Assembly: GCF_000718165.1 (NCBI RefSeq)
Contig: NZ_JOEY01000009.1
Span: forward strand, 62,001 to 126,000
Reading direction: 5' to 3'
DNA from: Streptomyces fulvoviolaceus
GTDB taxonomy: Bacteria > Actinomycetota > Actinomycetes > Streptomycetales > Streptomycetaceae
DNA length: 64,000 nt
Shown here in pieces: positions 35,177-43,585 of the stretch. Every line of letters begins with the position of its first letter. The stretch's first letter is position 1. Below the pieces are notes generated by a model. The model had not been told where the DNA came from, did no database searches, and saw nothing but the letters and a program-made list of their open reading frames with translations. A program made the translations under genes and the position numbers.

Positions 35177-35490
35177 GCCGCCCACTGCCTGCCCCCGCGC
35201 CCGATCGCGCTCCGTCGGAATCCACCGCTCTGCCGCTGCCCGCACCTGCCGACCGCCGATTTCACGCCAATCGGCGGACAACAAACCGTTGGAGCACTGG
35301 ACCTATGTTAGCGATCTGTTGGCGCGACCTGATGTGATCACTTCATCGGATCCGGCCGACGGTGCGCGCGTACGACGCGCAAACTCGGGGGAGTGACGCC
35401 GTCAGGCCGGATCCGGGGGGACGCCCGAGGGGCCCGGTCGGCGGAGGTGATCGACCGGGACCCTCGTCCCTGTGTGTCTGTCCGCAGCCG
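35177..35490 (-). promoter_or_regulatory. Upstream region of the first AfsR-like gene
   Basis: This 314-base gap contains no convincing gene. A TAACAT -10-like box on the minus strand (35305-35310) could start the AfsR-like transcript with a leader of about 120 bases. GC-rich inverted repeats further upstream (around 35366-35445) may end the glycosyltransferase transcript. Confidence 0.4.
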
Positions 35491-36384
35491 TCAGACGACG
35501 GGCGGCCGGCCCAGCCGGGTGAGCCGCCACACCGTCCGCCAGCGCATGGGCCGCCGTTCACCGGCCGACTCCCGTACGCCCTCCACGAACCCGGCGAGCC
35601 ACGCGCGCAATCCGGCCGCCGAGCGGACCCGCACCAGTGTGAGCAGTGTCCACACGCCCAGGTGGACGGGGACGAGCGCCCACGGCAGTCGGCGGCGCAC
35701 CAGCCACACCCTGTTGCGGGCGTTCACGCGGTAGTAGATGGCGTGCCGGGCGGGCGAGGTCTTCGGGTGCTGGAGCAGCAGCTCGGGCGCGTACCGGATG
35801 CGCCACCCGGCGTCGGCGGCCCGCCATGCCAGGTCGGTCTCCTCGTGGGCGAAGAAGAACTCGGCGGGCCAGTCCCCGGTCTCCTCGAGCATCGTCATGC
35901 GGAAGGCGTGCCCGCCGCCGAGGAACCCGGTGACGTAGCCGCCCCGCAGCGGATCACCGGACCCGATCCGCGGCACATGCCGCTGCTGGGTCTCCCCGTG
36001 CTCGTCGGCGATGCGGAAGCCGACGATCCCGAGCCGGGCGTCGGCGGCGAACAGGTCCCGTACGCGGCCCAGCGCCTCGGGGTCGACGAGCAGCCCGTCG
36101 TCGTCGAGTTCCACCACGACGTCCACGTCCCCGAACTCCCGCAGCCGGGCCAGGGCCACGTTCCGGCCGCCGGGGCAGCCGAGGTTCTCCTCGACGTCGA
36201 GGGCGGTGAACTCGCCGGGCAGGGACAGCCGTTCGGCGAGCTCGGGCAGCCGGCAGCCGTTGCCGACGACCACGATCCGTGCGGGGGCGACGTCCTGCTT
36301 GGCCACGGACTCCAGCAGCGCGTCGACCTCGGCGGGCCGGTTCCCCATCGTCACCACGGCGACGGCGATCCTCGGCACGTCCAC
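35491..36384 (-). CDS. Family 2 glycosyltransferase
   Basis: A 297-residue GT-A fold transferase. The nucleotide-sugar-binding start is RIAVAVVTMGNRPAEVDALL, the metal-binding DxD-type motif is VELDDDGLLVD near 96-106, and the acceptor/base motif is EETDLAWRAADAGW near 188-201. A hydrophobic stretch near 240-260 suggests membrane association, as in rhamnosyl or galactofuranosyl transferases. GTG 36384 is preferred because GAGGGGG lies nine bases upstream. It is 230 bases downstream of the ATP-grasp operon on the same strand. The sugar and acceptor are unknown. Confidence 0.87.
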   Translation of the reverse strand: MDVPRIAVAVVTMGNRPAEVDALLESVAKQDVAPARIVVVGNGCRLPELAERLSLPGEFTALDVEENLGCPGGRNVALARLREFGDVDVVVELDDDGLLVDPEALGRVRDLFAADARLGIVGFRIADEHGETQQRHVPRIGSGDPLRGGYVTGFLGGGHAFRMTMLEETGDWPAEFFFAHEETDLAWRAADAGWRIRYAPELLLQHPKTSPARHAIYYRVNARNRVWLVRRRLPWALVPVHLGVWTLLTLVRVRSAAGLRAWLAGFVEGVRESAGERRPMRWRTVWRLTRLGRPPVV

Positions 36385-36614
36385 GTCGCTCAACCCCCTC
36401 ACCCCGTCCCGGCCGGCAAGTACCGCGGCGATGCTAGCCGTTCACGGTAAGGACTTCTCAAGTACGCCGGGTTCGCCCCGCGCCCTGCGAACGGTTCTCG
36501 CTGCCCCGTTCGAACTTCAGGGTGTCGCTGACGTGGCCTGCGGCCCTGCGGGGCCAGGCGATCCAACCGCTGCCGCTCATGGCTACGGTCGCCGACGGCG
36601 GCCCGCACGCGCGG

Positions 36615-37904
36615 TCAGGCGGTCCGTGATCCCGCGCTGAAGGTCCGTGGCCCCACCCTGAGGATCCGTGATCCCGCGCTGAGGGTCCGTACCGCCCGGG
36701 CGAGGTTGCCCTCCAGTACGTCGCGGGTCGCTCCGGTGGCGACGACGAACGCGTGCCGGTCCCCCGACTTGCGGATCTGCGGCGGCCGTTCGCCCGCGGG
36801 CACACTGATGTGCACCTCGGCGACCCCGGGCAGCGAGGCGACCAGCTCGGTGCTGATGCCGTGCAGCGGGACCATGCGGTCGAAGGTCACGAACCTGATG
36901 CCCGCGAGCTGCTTGCGGGGTGCGGTGACCGGCAGTTCCAGCCCGTGGACGGCGGCGATCGCCTGGGCGAAGACGTCCTCGCCGAGCGCCAGCTCGAGCA
37001 TGTCGCTGATCCGGTCCCCGCCCGGGCGGCCGTGCGACTCGATGAGCCGGGGTCCGTCGGCGGTCAGCATGACCTCGGTGTGCGAGGGCCCGTAACGGTA
37101 GTCGACGGCATCCAGTACGGCGGTGACCAGGGCGGCGACCGCCTCCGCGGTGCCCGGGTCGAGCGGCACGGGCAGGGTGTGCCCGGTCTCCACGAAGTGC
37201 GGGGCGCCCGTGGTCCGCTTCTCCGTGACGGCCAGGATGCGGTGGCCGGCGGGCGAGCTGGCCGCCTCGACGGAGTACTCCGTACCGGCCAGGAACTCCT
37301 CGACGAGGTGCGGGGTGATGAACTCCGGGGTGGCGGCCAGGAACTGCTCCGCGTCCTCCCGGTCCCGCAGGTGGCACACGCCCGAACTCCCGGTGCCGTC
37401 CACCGGTTTGACCACGCAGGGGAAGCCGATGTGCTCGGCCGCGGGCAGGACCTCGCTCTTGCGGGCGCAGGTGAGGTGCGCGACCGGCGTGCCGGCCCGG
37501 TCGCCGACGGCGGCCCGCAGACGCGCCTTGTCCTTGAAGGCCGCCAGCGCCTCGGGCGGATTGCCCGGCCAGCCCATCCGCCGATTGACCTCCGCCGCGG
37601 CCGCGCAGCCGAGCTCACCGAAGCCGAAGCAGCTGACGGGGGCGGGCAGGTCCAACACCCTCAGTGTGTGGACGAGTTCGCCGAGGTCCTCGATCCACGG
37701 GCTCCTGATCGGCTCGACGGGCAGGTCGTCCGGCAGCGGTGCGACGGGGTCGCCGACGACGACCATGCGGCAGCCCAGTTTCACGGCCGCGTCGATGACC
37801 CGGTCGCGGGGGTTGAGCAGCACCACGGTGGGGGTGCTGCCGGTGGATGCGTACGGTGCGTCAGCCATGCCGGACCCGCGCTTTCGGTAGGAGGGGGTGT
37901 TCAT
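36615..37904 (-). CDS. ATP-grasp carboxylate-amine ligase (second of pair)
   Basis: A 429-residue ATP-grasp enzyme that would join a carboxylate to an amine via an acyl phosphate. The ATP-grasp core is visible as HIGFPCVVKPVDGTGSSGV (about 165-183), the EEFLAGTEYSVEA lid region and the metal-binding RLIESHGRPGGDRI. The ATG overlaps the stop of the upstream ligase gene (ATGA), so both are translationally coupled; MADAPYAS 12 codons later is another start. The last 24 residues come from 21-base tandem repeats. The substrate is unknown; dipeptide or peptide-modifying ligases are the nearest functional group. Confidence 0.87.
   Translation of the reverse strand: MNTPSYRKRGSGMADAPYASTGSTPTVVLLNPRDRVIDAAVKLGCRMVVVGDPVAPLPDDLPVEPIRSPWIEDLGELVHTLRVLDLPAPVSCFGFGELGCAAAAEVNRRMGWPGNPPEALAAFKDKARLRAAVGDRAGTPVAHLTCARKSEVLPAAEHIGFPCVVKPVDGTGSSGVCHLRDREDAEQFLAATPEFITPHLVEEFLAGTEYSVEAASSPAGHRILAVTEKRTTGAPHFVETGHTLPVPLDPGTAEAVAALVTAVLDAVDYRYGPSHTEVMLTADGPRLIESHGRPGGDRISDMLELALGEDVFAQAIAAVHGLELPVTAPRKQLAGIRFVTFDRMVPLHGISTELVASLPGVAEVHISVPAGERPPQIRKSGDRHAFVVATGATRDVLEGNLARAVRTLSAGSRILRVGPRTFSAGSRTA
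36618..36689 (-). repeat. 21-base tandem repeats at the 3' end of the ligase gene
   Basis: The last codons encode RTLSAGS, RILRVGP, RTFSAGS and RTA, a seven-residue period built from 21-base DNA units such as GGTCCGTGATCCCGCGCTGA. The repeats lie beyond the ATP-grasp fold, so they look like a late extension of the gene. Confidence 0.75.
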
Positions 37905-39139
37905 GCGGCGCGTGCCTCGTGGTGCTCGTGGTGCTCGTCGTCCTCGTGGTGCTCGTGGTCCTCGTCGTCCGGACCCTCCAGGTGCGCCATCAGCCAGGCC
38001 TCGGCCTCGTACAGCCGCTCCTCGACCTGGTCGGAGTCCGCGCCGGCGACGATGACGGAGCACAGGTACGAGGTGCTGTCCTGGGCCACCGCGCCGGGCG
38101 CGAGCCGCTCGTTGACCTCGTAGTGCCGCACCCAGTCGAAGGGCGGCCGGCCGGGGGCGCGCACCGGGCGGCCCTGGGGCAGCACGGAGACCGAGCCGTG
38201 CACCTCGGCGGGCGGGACGACGGGCGGCCGGTCGACGGGGAGTCCGAGGGACAGGCGCAGCCAGGTGGAGTGCAGGTCGACGCCGTACGTGGCACGCGTG
38301 AGCGCCGGGATGCGGTTGCCGCCGACCCGCGAGGCGATCTCGCACAGCACCAGCTCGTCGTCCGGGGTGTGGAACACCTCCAGGTGGTAGGCGCCGGTCT
38401 CCGGGGTGTCGAACACGTCCAGCACCAGGCCGAGGAAGGTCCGAAGCCGTACGGCGAACGGCTCTTCGGGGTGCAGCTGCACCGAGCCGTTGTTCTGCCC
38501 GGTGAAGACCCCGAGGCAGCTGCGCAGATAGCGGGAGGCGGCCACGAACCGGTAGCCGGGCGCCAGCACGGCGTCCACGTGGTACATCCGGCCCTCGACG
38601 AACTCCTCGACGATCAGGTCGTCCCGCCAGTGCCGGCGGCTGAACCCGGTCAGGTCGTCCTCGTCGCGCAGGACCGCGACGCCGCGCGAGCCGCCCTGCT
38701 TCACCGGCTTCACGACCACCGGATAGCCCTGGCCCCAGATGAAGTCGATGAGGTCGCCGAACGTCCCCAGGCGCGCGAAGCGCGCGGTGCGCACGGCGGC
38801 GGACGCGACCTCCTTCATCACCGCCTTGTCCCGGAAGGACAGGGCGCCGGCCACGGACTGGCCGGGGATGCCGAGGTCCTCGCGGATGCGGGCGGCGCGC
38901 TCCAGGTCGTACTCGTTGTCGGTGAGGAGGTGGCTGAACGTGTGCCGCGTGGCGAGCCGGCGGATGGCCAGTTCCGGGTACGGCACGGACTCGCAGTCCG
39001 GCACGTATTCGTAGTGGGCGAGCTTCTCGGTGTTCTTCAGCTCGTGGTGGCTGAACACATGGAGCCGGTCGGCCAGTTCGGGGAGCAACGCGGCGTAGTC
39101 GTGCTGGGGACCGTAGTTGATGACGGCTACCTGGCTCAT
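37901..39139 (-). CDS. ATP-grasp ligase (first of pair) with His/Asp/Glu tail
   Basis: A 412-residue ATP-grasp protein. The N-terminal domain starts MSQVAVINYGPQHDYAALL. The ATP-binding core has GYPVVVKPVKQGGSRGVAVL (about 141-160), IVEEFVEGRMYHVDAVL and the metal-binding LCEIASRVGGNRIP. The last 25 residues are nearly all His, Asp and Glu (for example DDEDHEHHEDDEHHEHHE), a possible metal-binding tail. It is first in a coupled two-gene operon and is divergent from a short peptide gene 164 bases away. Amino-acid or peptide ligation is inferred from the fold. Confidence 0.87.
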   Translation of the reverse strand: MSQVAVINYGPQHDYAALLPELADRLHVFSHHELKNTEKLAHYEYVPDCESVPYPELAIRRLATRHTFSHLLTDNEYDLERAARIREDLGIPGQSVAGALSFRDKAVMKEVASAAVRTARFARLGTFGDLIDFIWGQGYPVVVKPVKQGGSRGVAVLRDEDDLTGFSRRHWRDDLIVEEFVEGRMYHVDAVLAPGYRFVAASRYLRSCLGVFTGQNNGSVQLHPEEPFAVRLRTFLGLVLDVFDTPETGAYHLEVFHTPDDELVLCEIASRVGGNRIPALTRATYGVDLHSTWLRLSLGLPVDRPPVVPPAEVHGSVSVLPQGRPVRAPGRPPFDWVRHYEVNERLAPGAVAQDSTSYLCSVIVAGADSDQVEERLYEAEAWLMAHLEGPDDEDHEHHEDDEHHEHHEARAA

Positions 39140-39303
39140 GGAGGTACCTCGCGGTGGCGGACGGTACGGAAAGGTGTACGCGCCCTTGATCCCGGAGGAT
39201 TACCGGGCCGTTCCTTCGAGCGGTACCGAGTCGGGAACCGGCCGGGAATGGCCCCACCCAGCATTCCGAAGCAGCCGCACAGACCGAACTCGGAGAAACG
39301 CAG

Positions 39304-39450
39304 GTGAACGGAATGCGCAGCAGCACACTGGCCGCAGTCGCCGGAATTCTCACCGTGGCCCTCGCCACCGGCATCGGGGCAGTCGCCCTCCACACGAACA
39401 CGGTGGACCACAGCCACCAGGTGGTGGCCAACGGGACCGGTCCGGGCTAG
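39304..39450 (+). CDS. Short membrane/secreted peptide, possible precursor
   Basis: A 48-residue gene. GTG 39304 has GGAG eight bases upstream, and an in-frame ATG lies three codons on. Almost every third base is G or C, as in real genes. The product starts with a basic/polar stretch, has one hydrophobic segment (LAAVAGILTVALATGIGAVA), and ends LHTNTVDHSHQVVANGTGPG. It could be a small membrane peptide or the leader-core precursor of a modified peptide, given two ATP-grasp ligases in divergent orientation. No database family is recognised. Confidence 0.6.
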   Translation: MNGMRSSTLAAVAGILTVALATGIGAVALHTNTVDHSHQVVANGTGPG

Positions 39451-39877
39451 GAACGGTTCGGGCCAGGGCCCGTCCGGGCCAGGAACGGTCTCGGCCAGGC
39501 CCCGTCCCGGCCACGGCCCGTCCGGGGACTCGGACCGGCCAGGGGGGCTCGGCTAGGGCCCGTCCGGGGACTTGGACCGATCCGGGCTAGGCCCCGTCCG
39601 GCCTAGGACCGGCCGGGGCCAGGACCCGTCCGGACCAGGGCCGGTCTCGGCTAGGGCCCGTCTCGGCCGGAACCCCTTCCGGCTACTGGGACCGATCCAG
39701 GCCAGAACCCGCCCGAACCAGAACCAGCCCCGGCCAGAACCCGTCCGAACCAGGGCCGGTCTCGGCTAGGGCCCGTCTCGGCCAGAACCCCTTCCGGGTA
39801 CTGGGACCGATCCGGACCAGAACCCGCCCGGGCCAGCCCCCCGGACCAGAACCGATCCGGACCAGAACCGGCCCGGC
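39451..39877. repeat. Degenerate tandem-repeat tract, 427 bases
   Basis: The gap between the peptide gene and the second AfsR-like gene is built from variants of a GGNCCNGTCCGGNCNAGG-like unit. Within it a block of about 64 bases beginning at 39635 recurs 115 bases later at 39750 with few mismatches. All frames give repeat-like Pro/Arg-rich translations, so I call no gene here. Confidence 0.75.
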
Positions 39878-42800
39878 CTAGCCCCCGTCCGGCTTCATGC
39901 CGGCGAACAGCTCGCGTGCGTGCAGCCGGTGAACGGCCGCCTCTCGCAGCTCCCCCATGCCGTCGAGGGCCTCGGCCATCCCCTCGACGGCATGGGCGAC
40001 CTCGACCCGGTACTCGATGGCCCCCGCGTGGAAGCGGGCGCTGCGGTGCAGTTCCAGGGCGCGCTCGCAGTCGCCCATCCGCCGGTACACGCGCCCGAGG
40101 ATGTTCTGCACGGTCGCCTGCCGGGTCGCGGTCCCCTTGGACCGGATCAGTTCGAGCGCCCGCTCCGCGTACGCCGCGGCCTCCTCGTCGGCATCGCTCC
40201 GCCGGCTCACGTCCGCCGCGAGGGCCAGCGTGTGCGCGAACTCCTCCGCCATCCTCGACTCGTCGCCGAGCCCGAGGGCGCGCTCCACCGCGGTCCGCGC
40301 GGCCGTGTGCGACTCCTGCGTCTCCATGCCGAGCAGGGCCGCCGTCAGATCGTTCAGCGCCATGATCTCCTCGGCGCGGGCGCCCAGTTCGCGGCTGAGC
40401 AGCACCGCGCGCTCGGCCGCCGCCACCGCCTCCCGGTGCCGTCCCAGCCAGGTGTAGACCGTACTCAGACTGCACCAGGCGTACGCCCCCTGCCGGCCGT
40501 CGGCCATGTCAAGGCCGACCGCCCGCTCCAGATGGCCCTGGGCCTCGGCGAGATGTCCCAGGCAGCTGTGCAGCAGGCCCAGCAGGCTGAGGCAGACCGC
40601 CTCCCCGTCCCGGTCGCCCATGCCCTCGGCGACGGCGAGCGCCTCCTCCGCCACCGGGACCGCGTCCCGGAACCGGCCGAGCCGCCAGCAGGCGGATCCC
40701 AGACTCGACAGGCTCACTCGGAGCAGCGAGGGGTCCCCGAGACTGCGGGCCGCGGTCACCGCGGTCGTCGCGGCCCGCCGGTACTCCTCCAGATAGCTGC
40801 GTGAGTTGAGGTGGAAGACCAGGTTCCGGGCGAGCAGCACGGTCTGCCGCAGAAACCCCAGCTGTTCGCCGCGCTCGACGGCGGCGAGCAGCGTGCGGTG
40901 CTCCCGTTCGAAGAGCGCCTCCGCCTGCGCCCGGTCGTCGACCGGCGGCAGCTCGGCCGCCGTACCGCACGCGTCGGCGCCGCCCTCGCCCACGGAGACC
41001 CGCCCCGGATACAGCAGGCGGCAGGCTTCCTCGGTCAGGGTCACGTAGTAGTCGAGGAGCCGGCCGAACGCCGCCCGCCCCTCGTCGGCGTCCCGCTTGC
41101 CCAGCCGCTGCGCGAAGCTGCGCACCAGATCGTGGAAGGTGTACCGGTCGATCGTGTGCTGCTCGACCAGGTGCATGTCCAGCAGGTGTTCCAGCACGTC
41201 CTCGGCCTCGCACGGCCCGCTGCCGAGCAGGGCGGCGGCCGAGTGGGCGTCCATCTCGACCCCCGGGTGCAGTCCGAGCAGCCGGAAGGCGCCGCGGTGC
41301 TCGTCGTCGAGTGCCTGGTACGACAGCTGGAGCGTGGCCTCGACGCTACGGTCGCCCGCCTTGAGTTCGTCGAGCCGGCGGGCCTCGTCGCCGAGCCGGT
41401 CGACGAGATGGCGCACCGTCCACAGCGGCCGGTTGCGCAGCCTGGCGGTGGCGATCCGCAGCGCGAGCGGCAGGTTCCCGCACAGTGCCGCCAGCTCCGC
41501 CGCCGCCTCGGGCTCGGCATCGACCCGCTCCTCACCGAGCACGCCGGTGATTAATTCGAGGCTGTCCGAGGGGGACATCACCCCGAGGGACAGCCATTCG
41601 GCCCCGTCCAGACCGACCATGCGGACCCGGCTGGTGACCAGGCACAGGGAGCCCGGGGAGGCCGGCAGCAGCGGCCGTACCTGGGCGACGTCGGCCGCGT
41701 TGTCCAGCACCAGCAGCACTTTCCGGTTCGCGAGGGTGGCCCGCCACAGGGCGCCCCGGTCGTCCAGGTCGTCCGGGATCCGCTCACCGGCCACGCCGAG
41801 GGTGCGCAGCAGCACCCCGATCACGGTGGCGGGGTGCAGGGGCTGCTCGCCCGGGGTGAAACCGCGCAGGTCGACGTAGAGCCGGCCGTCCGGATACGCC
41901 TCGGCGAGCCGGTGCGCGGCCCGCACGACGAGCGTGGTCTTGCCGCTGCCCCCCATCCCGTCGACGGCCACGATCCGTACGGTGCCGGCGGTGCCGTCCT
42001 GCGACGGCGTCGCGTACTCGAGCAGCCGGGTCAGCTCCTGGCCGCGCCCGGCGAAGTCGGTGAGGTCGTGCGGCAGCGTGAACTGGGCCGTCTCGGGGCC
42101 CGGTTGCGGTGCGCCGTCCTGCGCGGCCGGTATGAGCCCGGCCTCCGCCACGGCCGTTTCGGGAGCGGCGAGTTCGGGGCTGTCGCGCAGGATCCCCTCG
42201 TACAGCTTGGCGAGTTGGGGCCCGGGGTCGACGCCGAGCTCCTCGACGAGCAGCTCCCGGACGCTGCCGTACTCGGCGAGCGCCTCGGCCTGCCGCCCCG
42301 AGCGGTACAGCGCGAGCATCAACTGCCCGCGAAACGATTCTCCTAGGGGATGCTCGGCAACCAACTCCCGGAGATCCCCGATGAGTTCCCGGCTCTCCCC
42401 CAGCGCCAGCCGCAACTCCATCAGCTGCTCCACAGCGGCCAGCCGACGCTCTTCCAGTACGACGGATGCCGCGGCGATCACCGATCCGCCGGCCCCCGGC
42501 ATGACCGGACCGCGCCACAGCCCCAGCGCGGCCCGCAGCCGGTCGGCGGCCGCCACGGACCGGCCCGCCTCCAGCAGGTCCCGCGCCTCCCGCAGCCGGT
42601 CGGAGAAGACGCTCAGGTCCAACTGTTCCCGGGTGACGTCCACCCGGTACCCGGGCCCGTCGGTCACGATGAGCGAAGGCCCGTCCGGGATGCGCTGCCG
42701 CAGATCGGCGACCGCCTTGCGCACCTGGTGGGCCGCCGTGGCCGGCGGTTCGCCGCCCCAGGCCGCCTCCACCAGCCGTGGCACCGGCACCATCCGGCAC

Positions 42801-42919
42801 GGTTCGAGCAGCAGCGTGGTGAGCACCCGCGTCGGAACGCGCCCGCCCAGCCGCAGCCGCAGCCCCCCGGCCCTGACCTCCAGCGGCCCCAGAATCGCGA
42901 AGCTCACGTCTTCACCCAT
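39878..42919 (-). CDS. AfsR-like SARP regulator with NB-ARC and TPR domains, TTA-containing
   Basis: A 1013-residue regulator. The SARP DNA-binding and activation domains begin at VSFAILGPLEVRAGG and end near LLVEELGVDPGPQLAKLYEG. The NB-ARC ATPase has Walker A VDGMGGSGKTTLVV and Walker B VLLVLDNAADVAQVRPLL. TPR repeats fill the C-terminal 350 residues. ATG 42919 has GGGAGG upstream. Codon 456 (bases 41552-41554) is TTA, very rare in Streptomyces and read by the developmentally timed bldA tRNA, so expression should depend on bldA. It is a candidate activator of the ATP-grasp/peptide genes. Confidence 0.9.
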   Translation of the reverse strand: MGEDVSFAILGPLEVRAGGLRLRLGGRVPTRVLTTLLLEPCRMVPVPRLVEAAWGGEPPATAAHQVRKAVADLRQRIPDGPSLIVTDGPGYRVDVTREQLDLSVFSDRLREARDLLEAGRSVAAADRLRAALGLWRGPVMPGAGGSVIAAASVVLEERRLAAVEQLMELRLALGESRELIGDLRELVAEHPLGESFRGQLMLALYRSGRQAEALAEYGSVRELLVEELGVDPGPQLAKLYEGILRDSPELAAPETAVAEAGLIPAAQDGAPQPGPETAQFTLPHDLTDFAGRGQELTRLLEYATPSQDGTAGTVRIVAVDGMGGSGKTTLVVRAAHRLAEAYPDGRLYVDLRGFTPGEQPLHPATVIGVLLRTLGVAGERIPDDLDDRGALWRATLANRKVLLVLDNAADVAQVRPLLPASPGSLCLVTSRVRMVGLDGAEWLSLGVMSPSDSLELITGVLGEERVDAEPEAAAELAALCGNLPLALRIATARLRNRPLWTVRHLVDRLGDEARRLDELKAGDRSVEATLQLSYQALDDEHRGAFRLLGLHPGVEMDAHSAAALLGSGPCEAEDVLEHLLDMHLVEQHTIDRYTFHDLVRSFAQRLGKRDADEGRAAFGRLLDYYVTLTEEACRLLYPGRVSVGEGGADACGTAAELPPVDDRAQAEALFEREHRTLLAAVERGEQLGFLRQTVLLARNLVFHLNSRSYLEEYRRAATTAVTAARSLGDPSLLRVSLSSLGSACWRLGRFRDAVPVAEEALAVAEGMGDRDGEAVCLSLLGLLHSCLGHLAEAQGHLERAVGLDMADGRQGAYAWCSLSTVYTWLGRHREAVAAAERAVLLSRELGARAEEIMALNDLTAALLGMETQESHTAARTAVERALGLGDESRMAEEFAHTLALAADVSRRSDADEEAAAYAERALELIRSKGTATRQATVQNILGRVYRRMGDCERALELHRSARFHAGAIEYRVEVAHAVEGMAEALDGMGELREAAVHRLHARELFAGMKPDGG

Positions 42920-42951
42920 GGCCGCCTCCCGGAAATCCACGCGGGGTGATC

Positions 42952-43248
42952 CTACGACTCCCGCCTACCGTGAACAGGAAGATCACCGACGCACGGCCGC
43001 GCCAGGCGCTCCAGAACCATGGCCATGCGCCGGCCGCCCGCGGCGACGACGGTGCCCCGGGCGACAGAGCCGGCGTGCGGGTTCATGCGCGCGGAGTCCA
43101 GGCCCAACTCGGCGCAGTATGCGAGAACTTGCGCGGCCAAGGGTTCGTTGCCGACCACGGAGTCGATGTCGGCGAGGGACGGTCCGAGAACGAGCTGTTC
43201 CACCCCCGAGAAGAGCAGGAACGCCGTGCCCATTCCGCCGCCGTTCAT
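42952..43248 (-). pseudogene. C-terminal relic of a thiolase
   Basis: The reading frame recalls the end of acetyl-CoA acetyltransferases: SLADIDSVVGNEPLAAQVLA then CAELGLDSARMNPHAGSVA. These match the family pattern of a NEAFAAQ motif followed by RVNPHGGAIALGHPLG. The catalytic GHPLGASG region has decayed to RGTVVAAGGRR. The first three-quarters of the gene are missing. It is best read as a fragment from an old recombination next to the tRNA. The assignment is by eye. Confidence 0.55.
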
Positions 43249-43537
43249 CCCCTACCAGCGCGAGCACAAGGTGCAGCAGGAGGAATTGCGCGTCGCGACG
43301 GGAGACGGGTGGCAGGAACACAAGCTGCCTTCACACGCCCGGACGGCCGTCCCCTCGACCCCCGCCAGGACTGGGAGGAGTTCAAGAAACTGCTCGAAGA
43401 AGCCGGGGCTCTCCAAGGACGCGACGCGTCGCACGGGAGACCACTTCATGCCTGGCCCGGAACCCACCACTGAGACCAAAACTGAGACCGAGGACCGCCG
43501 CGCGGCCCGTGCCCGCCGCCGTCGCCGCGTCCGGTAA
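43238..43537 (+). pseudogene. Frameshifted relic of a tyrosine recombinase (integrase)
   Basis: Pieces of an actinomycete integrase are visible in two frames. YQREHKVQQEELRVATGDGW is in one; FTRPDGRPLDPRQDWEEFKK followed by LLEEAG is in the next, matching the usual stretch before the HxARH motif. The reading then shifts again and ends in an Arg-rich tail (RRAARARRRRRVR). The Arg/His/Tyr catalytic residues are absent. It ends 48 bases from a tRNA-Thr gene, as expected for a site-specific element. Confidence 0.6.
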
Positions 43538-43585
43538 AAAGCAAAAGCCCCAGGTCACGGCGAGTGAGTCCTGAGGCTTCCACAG

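Noticed and set aside
32522..35311. A 929-codon plus-strand frame opposite the first AfsR-like gene.
   Set aside because: It is the antisense of a gene with clear SARP, NB-ARC and TPR content; the translation is Arg/Gly/Val-rich noise.
37904..39431. Reading the second ATP-grasp gene as starting far upstream, giving a 938-residue protein.
   Set aside because: The extra part overlaps the first ligase gene in another frame and is Arg/Pro/Gly-rich; the ATGA-coupled start at 37904 is natural.
39572..39769. A Pro/Arg-rich frame in the tandem-repeat tract.
   Set aside because: Its content follows from the DNA repeats, no ribosome site is seen, and other frames look alike.
39451..39877. A CRISPR array.
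   Set aside because: The repeats are degenerate, contiguous and lack uniform spacers; no cas genes are near.
43019..43537. An intact 172-codon plus-strand gene.
   Set aside because: Integrase-like pieces occur in two different frames here, so the frame is a mosaic of a broken gene rather than a working one.
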